A stretch of DNA of 64,000 nucleotides from Cryobacterium sinapicolor. Lineage in GTDB: Bacteria; Actinomycetota; Actinomycetes; Actinomycetales; Microbacteriaceae. The notes beneath the pieces are model-generated. The model saw nothing but the letters and a program-made list of their open reading frames with translations. It searched no databases and was not told the origin of the DNA. Within the stretch, counting starts at the first letter, position 1. Every line of letters starts with the position of its first letter. A program made the translations under genes and the position numbers. The DNA lies in the NCBI RefSeq assembly GCF_004403465.1, contig NZ_SOGQ01000026.1, positions 40,551 to 104,550 of the forward strand. Direction: 5' to 3'. Below are positions 59,001-64,000 of this stretch, piece by piece.

Positions 59001-59620
59001 CCCAGCTCGGCCGGGTGAACCCCCTGGCCCTCGAGGAGTTCGCGGCGCTCGAGCAGCGGCACCGGTTCCTGACCGAGCAGCTCACCGACCTCACCAACAC
59101 GCGCCGCGACCTGCTCACCATCATCGAGGAGATCGACGAGAAGATGGGCGTCATCTTCGGCAGCGCCTTCGACGACACCCAGGCGGCATTCGCCGAGGTG
59201 TTCCCGGTGCTGTTCCCGGGCGGGAGCGGCAGCATCCGTCTCACCGATCCCGACAACCTGCTCATGACCGGCATCGAGGTTTCCGTCAAGCCGGCCGGCA
59301 AGAAGATCGAGCGGCTCTCGCTGCTGTCCGGCGGGGAGCGCTCGCTCGCCGCCGTGGCCCTGCTGATCGCCATCTTCAAGGCCCGCCCGAGCCCGTTCTA
59401 CATCATGGACGAGGTGGAGGCCGCCCTCGACGACGCCAACCTCGGCCGGCTGCTGACCATCTTCGAGGACCTGCGCACCACCAGCCAGCTCATCGTCATC
59501 ACCCACCAGAAACGCACGATGGAGATCGCGGATGCCCTGTACGGCGTTTCGATGCGCCTCGACGGGGTCTCGGCCGTGGTCGGCCAACGCATCGCCAAGG
59601 ACGACGAGCAGGCGTCCTGA
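56036..59620 (+). CDS. smc: chromosome segregation ATPase SMC
   Basis: 1194 aa. Walker A GPNGSGKSN (32-40) in the N-terminal head, two long coiled coils (about 170-510 and 670-1010) rich in Ala/Glu/Arg, a hinge domain around 520-660, and the C-terminal head with LSGGERSLAAVALLIAIF and FYIMDEVEAALDDAN. It organises and segregates the chromosome with ScpAB. I start at the GTG at 56036, which gives the family start MYLKSLTLRGFKSFA and has six G upstream. ftsY and ffh follow, the conserved order. Confidence 0.95.
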   Translation: MYLKSLTLRGFKSFAHPTTFAFEPGVTCVVGPNGSGKSNVVDALAWVMGEQGAKTLRGGKMEDVIFAGTSTKGPLGRAAVTLTIDNTDGALPIDYTEVTISRTLFRNGASEYAINGRTCRLLDVQELLSDSGLGREMHVIVGQGQLDAVLRASPEERRGFIEEAAGILKHRRRKEKTLRKLDGMQANLTRLSDLAGEIRRQLKPLGRQADIAREAQTIAAVARDARARLLADDVVTLRTALDALGRTESERHAERLVLTEQLETRRRRLHGLEQEQVGDAVDLARRTSFGLESVQERLRGLYTLANQRLALLGSQAESVDAGPGVTTAMLTDAAAEIDTLRSRIDMADSAWAAARAATEEARGRLDILDEQIAAQAVLVAQHDLHLSQLTGQAETAAGRLASVRGEVLRQQNALDAARSRVDTAAEHLAGLAAAAAALEAAVVDAGESPPDQAAAEARAAVAESQGEVERLRDELHLGERERDALAARAGALSLALDQKDGSAALLASAPAGIRGLVAEHVRVRPGYETAIAAALGSLADAVLADTRNAAVDAIVRARTDDLGRVELIVAGATVEDGRVEITPADALPDLAASPGLLWADAVIDAPPGVLGLLRRTVIADDLDAARAAVDRFGPADPAAVPLTVITRAGDVLSDTVLRGGSGARRSRLELVADRDAAAHSLAAVHSRLEQVVADLAEARTLLSAQQDASREAAARVREFESRTSVQAEKASRATVRLEAATAELNRLSAALLLAAETVADAETASETSRAARDEQRARPRPVLDTGSRDALYAALEAAREAEVEARLQAETARERVRAGQVRADALAQQQSAERAAAEAAARRAVIRRRQVDAASRVAEALPLVLTSVDASVSEARIRLAAAEAERSSQNEELAALRREDGALRARLQAVTETVHGLELAIYEKKLHLSGLLERAVSDLGLTEDVLVAEYGPDQPIPRSVPGPDSHAEPDRFDRDDQKRRLAVAERRYAQLGRVNPLALEEFAALEQRHRFLTEQLTDLTNTRRDLLTIIEEIDEKMGVIFGSAFDDTQAAFAEVFPVLFPGGSGSIRLTDPDNLLMTGIEVSVKPAGKKIERLSLLSGGERSLAAVALLIAIFKARPSPFYIMDEVEAALDDANLGRLLTIFEDLRTTSQLIVITHQKRTMEIADALYGVSMRLDGVSAVVGQRIAKDDEQAS

Positions 59621-59654
59621 AAAGTCGACGCTGATCGCCGGTGATCGCGGCTGA

Positions 59655-60035
59655 CTAGCGCAGCACGGCCAGGAGCCGCGCGCACGCCTCCTCGACTCGG
59701 CGGCAGGCCATGCTGCAGGTGTGCCAGCCCGGATGCAGCTCGGCCATGTACTCGCAGGCCGCGAGGGACGCCCGGGCGGCTTCGCGGCAGGTCTCCAGCA
59801 GGGCTATGGTCGTCGGGCCGTCCTTGCGGACGTGCCAGGACAAGAGCCGGATCGTCGACGAGCACACCTCGATGCAGTCCAGGTCGGCGAGGAAACAGCG
59901 GGTGACGTCACCGTTGCCATCGATGCGGAGGCAGGCGTCCGCGCAGTCCTCGCTCACCGCCACCAGGGCGTCGCACGCGGCGACGCACCGGTTGATCCCG
60001 GTGCGAGCACTGTCGGGTCCTGTGCTGGCTGCCAT
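59655..60035 (-). CDS. four-helix Cys-rich copper-storage-like protein
   Basis: 126 aa with 12 cysteines spaced as CxxxC pairs along four predicted helices (INRCVAACDALV; EDCADACLRI; DLDCIEVCSS; ETCREAARASLAACEYM; HTCSMACRRVEEACARLL). This is the DUF326/Csp pattern; Csp3-type cytosolic proteins hold many Cu(I) ions in the bundle core. No signal peptide, so the cytosolic form. Convergent with smc, 34 bases away, and without an operon partner. Confidence 0.85.
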   Translation of the reverse strand: MAASTGPDSARTGINRCVAACDALVAVSEDCADACLRIDGNGDVTRCFLADLDCIEVCSSTIRLLSWHVRKDGPTTIALLETCREAARASLAACEYMAELHPGWHTCSMACRRVEEACARLLAVLR

Positions 60036-60418
60036 GCCGACACAGTAGTCCTGGACCTGGTGACTGTCGGGGGGTGGCGTGTTCCGGCTCGGCTACCGAT
60101 ACCCGAATCGGAACGCAGACCCCCGGCGCTCAAGGCGTCGGGCGCGACCGGTTCGGCCCACCCGAACCGAGCAGGCTGCGGACCAGAACAACCACCTGCG
60201 CGACGATGCCGATGGCCGCACCACGACCGGGCGCCCGCTTTCGGCGCGCACGGCATCCGACAAGTGTGCGCGAGGTCTGAGCCGTCACCCCACCATCCTG
60301 CCGGGTCGGACTGCTCGTGTGACGGTATGAGCCACGGTATCGCGCGGCGTGCGCGCCGGCTGCGCCGCTCCGCGCGTGGCACGCCACCGGCGCAGCGGCG
60401 CAGTCACCTCGCGAGCCA
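60036..60418. other. intergenic stretch before ftsY
   Basis: A weak minus-strand frame (about 60130-60288, from a GTG with GGATGG upstream, ending in a short hydrophobic stretch) could code for a 52-aa peptide, but I do not support it. The ftsY promoter lies at the right end. No hairpin noted. Confidence 0.4.
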
Positions 60419-60430
60419 TAGGCTGTAGTC
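60419..60430 (+). promoter_or_regulatory. -10 box and leaderless start of ftsY
   Basis: TAGGCT at 60419-60424, six bases, then the ftsY ATG at 60431; no Shine-Dalgarno. Confidence 0.45.
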
Positions 60431-61306
60431 ATGGCAGAACGCACCCCCTGGTCTCTCTCCGGCGCACTGCGCGGCATGTTCGCGAAGAAGCTCATCGACG
60501 CCGAGACGTGGGAAGACCTCGAAGACGCGCTCATCCAGGCCGACTTCGGTCCCAGCATCACCGAGGCGGTCGTGGCCGACCTGCGGGCCAAGGTCGCCAG
60601 GTACAACACGACCGACCCGGCCGACCTGCAACGGATGCTGCGCGAAGGCCTCGAGGAGCGGCTCTCCAAGCTCGATTCCACCCTCAATCTCAGCGCCCGG
60701 CCCGCCGTCGTGCTCGTCGTCGGCGTCAACGGTGTCGGCAAGACCACCACGATCGGCAAATTCGCGAAGTTCCTACGCACCTACAACCGCAGTGTGCTGA
60801 TCGGGGCGGCCGACACGTTCCGCGCGGCCGCTGTGGAACAGCTGGCTACCTGGGCCGAACGTGCCGGCGCCGACATCGTGCGGCCGCAGGCCCACGGCCA
60901 GGACCCGGCATCCGTCGCTTTCCAGACCGTCGAGCGGGCCATGAAGGACGGCACCGAGATCGTCATCATCGATACCGCCGGGCGGCTGCAGACCAAGGGC
61001 GGTCTGATGGACGAGCTCACCAAGATCCGCAAGGTGATCGAGAAGCAGACCCCGATCGCCGAGGTACTCCTCGTTCTCGACGCGACGACCGGCCAGAACG
61101 GTCTCGCCCAGGCCGAAGCCTTCATCCAGCACGCCGGCGTGACCGGGCTTGTGCTCACCAAGCTGGACGGATCCGCGAAGGGCGGCTTCGTGCTGGCCGT
61201 GCAGGAGAAGACCGGCATCCCCATCAAGCTCGTGGGCCAGGGCGAGGGCATCAACGACCTCACCGGCTTCACGCCGCACGTTTTCGCACAAAAACTCGTC
61301 GGATAG
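60431..61306 (+). CDS. ftsY: signal recognition particle receptor FtsY
   Basis: 291 aa, an NG-domain form without the long acidic N-terminal domain. GTPase motifs: VVGVNGVGKTTTIGK (G1), DTFRAAAVEQL, IDTAGRLQTKGGLMDEL (G3), LVLTKLDGSAKGG (G4). It receives ribosome-SRP complexes at the membrane and works with Ffh, encoded 1 kb downstream. Confidence 0.96.
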   Translation: MAERTPWSLSGALRGMFAKKLIDAETWEDLEDALIQADFGPSITEAVVADLRAKVARYNTTDPADLQRMLREGLEERLSKLDSTLNLSARPAVVLVVGVNGVGKTTTIGKFAKFLRTYNRSVLIGAADTFRAAAVEQLATWAERAGADIVRPQAHGQDPASVAFQTVERAMKDGTEIVIIDTAGRLQTKGGLMDELTKIRKVIEKQTPIAEVLLVLDATTGQNGLAQAEAFIQHAGVTGLVLTKLDGSAKGGFVLAVQEKTGIPIKLVGQGEGINDLTGFTPHVFAQKLVG

Positions 61307-61313
61307 GACAGCC

Positions 61314-61817
61314 ATGACCATCGAACACGATTTCTTCGGAATCCTCGGCAGCGACGACGCTGGCGAGGTCTATTGGTCGGATTCGGCCGAACTGGGCGAC
61401 CAGGACGTGCAGATCGACCTGAGCTCACCCGACGAGGAGTCCGTCTCGGCGGAAGCGCTCGACATCGCCGCGGCCATGGTCAACGACATCGAGGAACTCG
61501 ACTCCCAGGCCCGAGAATCACTCGTGGCCGACCTCAGCAAAGAGGGCTCGGTGACCGGCGCCTACATCACGACCGAACTCGACGAGATGGATCCCGAGGT
61601 TCTCGACGACGCCTTGATCTGGGACTCCGGCGACAAGCAGATCGATTTCCTGCGCTCCATCCAGCTGCAGCGGATCGGATTCCACCCGCACCACTTCCGC
61701 AGCGAGGAGCACTTCGCGGTGCTCGAGTACTCGATCAGCCCCGATGACACCGATGCCCTGCTCGTGGTCACGATCGACGTGCACGGCGACCCCGTGCTGA
61801 TTGCCGTCGAGCAGTAG
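61314..61817 (+). CDS. DUF2004-type acidic protein
   Basis: 167 aa, strongly acidic, starting 7 bases after ftsY (GGA before the ATG). MTIEHDFFGIL...GEVYWSDSAELGDQDVQIDLS and the C-terminal strands (EEHFAVLEYSISPDDTDALLVVTIDVHGDPVLI) fit DUF2004. Function unknown; probably soluble and co-transcribed with ftsY. Its TAG stop is the first of four in-frame TAG codons in a CAGTAG repeat. Confidence 0.78.
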   Translation: MTIEHDFFGILGSDDAGEVYWSDSAELGDQDVQIDLSSPDEESVSAEALDIAAAMVNDIEELDSQARESLVADLSKEGSVTGAYITTELDEMDPEVLDDALIWDSGDKQIDFLRSIQLQRIGFHPHHFRSEEHFAVLEYSISPDDTDALLVVTIDVHGDPVLIAVEQ

Positions 61818-61838
61818 CAGTAGCAGTAGCAGTAGCAG
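61812..61838 (+). repeat. CAGTAG repeat carrying four successive stops
   Basis: Four perfect CAGTAG units (61812-61835) plus CAG. The first TAG ends the DUF2004 gene, the other three are in the same frame. Confidence 0.9.
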
Positions 61839-61872
61839 GCGCCGGGCCGGGCCGGGCGGGCGGCGGCGCTCG

Positions 61873-62184
61873 CTACTGGATGGTGCCCTTGGCCGGGTCG
61901 CCGAACGGTACGTTCTGCAGCACCTTGACGTCGGTGGGGACGGCCAGAGCGTCATCGGTGAGCGCACCGAGCTCGGCGATGCCCGCGCCGGTCGCGTGCA
62001 CCGCGAGGTCGGCGGCGCTGGCCCAGCGTTCGACCATGACCACGAGGTCTCCGTCGGTGTGGGCGGCATACAGTTCACAGCCGGGTTCCGCGTGCACCGT
62101 GGGGGAGACCACGGCGAACGCGTCGAGGAGCTCCTGGCTGCGACCGGGCTTCGGGGTGAGAACGGCGACGACGACAACGGACAT
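61873..62184 (-). CDS. ABM-family (quinol monooxygenase-like) protein
   Basis: 103 aa from the ATG at 62184 (AGGAGT upstream). A dimeric alpha/beta barrel is indicated by VVVAVLTPKPGRSQELLDAF, EPGCELYAAHTDGDLVVMVERW and LHATG-type spacing, as in YgiN-like monooxygenases that need no cofactor. Substrate unknown. It lies between the ftsY unit and ffh on the other strand, with 76 bases to ffh. Confidence 0.8.
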   Translation of the reverse strand: MSVVVVAVLTPKPGRSQELLDAFAVVSPTVHAEPGCELYAAHTDGDLVVMVERWASAADLAVHATGAGIAELGALTDDALAVPTDVKVLQNVPFGDPAKGTIQ

Positions 62185-62260
62185 GGTGACTCCTGACTTC
62201 GGATGCGGTTTGCGCACCCGAACAACCGTAGGCTCCGCAACCGGTTAAACTGAACGCATC

Positions 62261-63835
62261 ATGGCTACTTTTGGAAACCTCTCAGATCGCCTGGCCGAGA
62301 CGTTCAAGAATCTCCGCACCAAGGGCAAGCTCAGCGCGGCGGATGTCGACGGCACCGTTCGCGAGATTCGGCGCGCGCTGCTCGACGCCGACGTCGCCCT
62401 CGAGGTGGTCAAGGACTTCACCGGCAAGGTGCGCGAGCGCGCACTCGGCGACGAGGTCAGCAAAGCGCTGAACCCGGCGCAGCAGGTCGTCAAGATCGTC
62501 AACGAGGAGCTCGTCGAGATCCTCGGCGGCCAGCAGCGCCGACTCGAATTCGCCAAGAAGCCGCCGACCATCATCATGCTCGCCGGCCTCCAGGGGGCCG
62601 GAAAGACCACCCTCGCCGGCAAGCTCGCGAAGTGGCTCGCGAAAGACGGCCACACGCCGATCCTGGTCGCGGCCGACTTGCAGCGCCCGAACGCGGTCAC
62701 CCAGCTCGAGGTCGTCGGCGCCCAGGCGGGTGTGCCCGTCTACGCGCCCGAACCCGGCAACGGCGTCGGCAACCCGGTCAAGGTCGCCCGTGACGGCGTC
62801 ACGTACGCCCAACAGAAGATGCACGACGTGGTCATCGTCGACACCGCCGGACGCCTCGGCGTCGACGCGGAGATGATGAAGCAGGCCGCGGACATCCGTA
62901 AGGCCATCGACCCCGACGAAGTGCTGTTCGTGATCGACGCCATGATCGGCCAGGACGCCGTGGCCACCGCTAAGGCGTTCCAGGACGGCGTCGACTTCAC
63001 CGGCGTGGTGCTCTCCAAGCTCGACGGTGACGCGCGAGGCGGTGCGGCCCTGTCCGTGGCCTCGATCACCGGCCGTCCCATCATGTTCGCGTCCACCGGT
63101 GAGAGCCTCGACGACTTCGAGCCGTTCCACCCCGACCGCATGGCCAGCCGCATCCTCGACCTCGGTGACATCCTCACCCTGATCGAGCAGGCGCAGGGTG
63201 CCTTCGACGAAGACGAAGCGCGCAAGATGGCGGAGAAGTTCTCCACCGACAGCTTCACGCTCGACGACTTCCTCGGGCAGATGCAGCAGCTGCGTAACAT
63301 GGGCTCGATCAAGAAGATGATGAGCATGCTCCCGGGCGCCGGCGCCATGAAGCAGCAGCTCGAGAACTTCGACGAGCGCGAGATCGTGCGCACCGAGGCC
63401 ATCATCCAGTCGATGACCAAGGCTGAGCGCACCACCCCGAAACTGTTGAACGGATCCCGTCGGCTGCGCATCGCCCGCGGCGCCGGATCGACTGTGACCG
63501 AGGTGAACCAGCTCGTGTCCCGGTTCGAGCAGGCCGCCAAGATGATGAAAACGGTCGCCAAGGGCGGCATGCCCAACATCCCCGGCATGGGCCCGGTCCC
63601 CGGCGGAATGGGCGGGGGCGGCCGCGGCAAGCCGCAGCCCAAGAAGAAGGGCTCGAAGTCGGGCAACCCGGCCAAGCGCGCGGCGGAAAACCTGGCGCTC
63701 GCGTCCGGTGAGAAGCCTGCCGGTGCGGGCCCCGCTGCGGGCGGCGGCACGGGCTTCGGCCTCGGCGGCGCCAAGAAGGCCGGCGGTCCCACCGAAGACG
63801 AGATGGCCGCCCTGCAGAAGATGCTCGGCCGCTAA
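62261..63835 (+). CDS. ffh: signal recognition particle protein Ffh
   Basis: 524 aa. Binds 4.5S RNA and signal peptides of nascent membrane proteins. N domain (MATFGNLSDRLAETFKNLRTKGKLS), G domain with GLQGAGKTTLAGKLAKWL, DTAGRLGVDAEMM and LSKLDGDARGG, then the Met-rich M domain (MQQLRNMGSIKKMMSMLPG; LNGSRRLRIARGAGSTVTEVNQL). The C-terminal tail is Gly/Met/Lys-rich. No Shine-Dalgarno; TAAACT lies 9 bases before the ATG, so its leader is very short or absent. Confidence 0.96.
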   Translation: MATFGNLSDRLAETFKNLRTKGKLSAADVDGTVREIRRALLDADVALEVVKDFTGKVRERALGDEVSKALNPAQQVVKIVNEELVEILGGQQRRLEFAKKPPTIIMLAGLQGAGKTTLAGKLAKWLAKDGHTPILVAADLQRPNAVTQLEVVGAQAGVPVYAPEPGNGVGNPVKVARDGVTYAQQKMHDVVIVDTAGRLGVDAEMMKQAADIRKAIDPDEVLFVIDAMIGQDAVATAKAFQDGVDFTGVVLSKLDGDARGGAALSVASITGRPIMFASTGESLDDFEPFHPDRMASRILDLGDILTLIEQAQGAFDEDEARKMAEKFSTDSFTLDDFLGQMQQLRNMGSIKKMMSMLPGAGAMKQQLENFDEREIVRTEAIIQSMTKAERTTPKLLNGSRRLRIARGAGSTVTEVNQLVSRFEQAAKMMKTVAKGGMPNIPGMGPVPGGMGGGGRGKPQPKKKGSKSGNPAKRAAENLALASGEKPAGAGPAAGGGTGFGLGGAKKAGGPTEDEMAALQKMLGR

Positions 63836-63844
63836 CACTGCGCG

Positions 63845-64000
63845 GCCGGCCATGCTGCTCGGCCGGCCGGCTCGGCCGGCCATGCTGCTTGGCCGGTCAT
63901 GCTGCGCGGCAGGCCGGCCGGCCTGCGCGGCCTGCGCGGCCTGCGCGGCCTGCGCGGCCTGCGGGGCCTTTCCGGCCTGCGGGGCCTGCGGGGCCTTTCC
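63845..64000. repeat. GC-rich tandem repeats at the window end
   Basis: First GGCCGGCC-type blocks alternating with ATGCTG, then about six units of CCTGCGCGG (9 bases), then CCTGCGGGG units with CCTTTCC. No gene. The blocks continue to the window edge. Confidence 0.85.

Noticed and set aside
62282..63883. 533-codon minus-strand frame opposite ffh
   Set aside because: Antisense to ffh and of mirror composition.

Overview
The window is a high-GC chromosome segment from an actinobacterium. Gene content and order (leuCD-murA-plsC-gpsA-ddl, thiL/rsmD/recG/coaD, a DUF177 gene-rpmF-rnc-mutM, smc-ftsY-ffh) and the many GTG starts point to Microbacteriaceae, perhaps near Cryobacterium. That placement is inference from gene order and protein style, not from a search.

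Left part (1 to about 15,800) is accessory. It holds a P2-type cation ATPase, a CmtR-type metal sensor with a CDF transporter, and a truncated oleate hydratase lying against an unusual five-gene operon (10524 to 6569, minus strand). In that operon every junction is an overlapping stop/start: DoxX-like protein, small membrane protein, acyl-CoA dehydrogenase-like flavoprotein, PhnD-like binding protein without signal peptide, and a radical SAM protein with a possible TusA-like N-terminal domain. I know no described function for this set, and it is my best candidate for an undescribed system. Next come remnants of an Ig-like surface protein, a serine hydrolase with a small HTH regulator and three matching operators, a CrtI-like oxidoreductase with an SRPBCC partner, two zinc-ribbon proteins and a YdeI-family remnant.

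Middle part (16,000 to 32,800): a LolA/RseB-like secreted protein with an ABC exporter; an alanine module (CycA-type permease, PucR regulator, alanine dehydrogenase) with a shared dyad; a MacB-type ABC transporter, TetR regulator and an extraordinary heptad-repeat envelope protein; a metallo-hydrolase; a diacylglycerol kinase; tRNA-Glu(CTC) with terminator; a TerC transporter behind a yybP-ykoY manganese riboswitch; and a PP2C phosphatase.

Right part (32,800 to 64,000) is conserved core: a leucine-rich leader peptide and attenuator before leuCD, cell-wall and lipid genes (murA, plsC, gpsA, ddl), a TsuA/TusA thiosulfate-uptake pair, thiL, rsmD, recG, coaD, a MoxR/DUF58/transglutaminase operon, a DUF177 gene, rpmF, rnc, mutM, a GNAT protein, smc, a copper-storage-like four-helix protein, ftsY and ffh.

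Three features recur. Many genes start 6 to 7 bases after a TAnnnT box with no Shine-Dalgarno, as expected for leaderless mRNAs. An 87-base palindromic element occurs three times between genes. Short tandem repeats with units of 5 to 21 bases sit at gene edges, especially in the last 12 kb.
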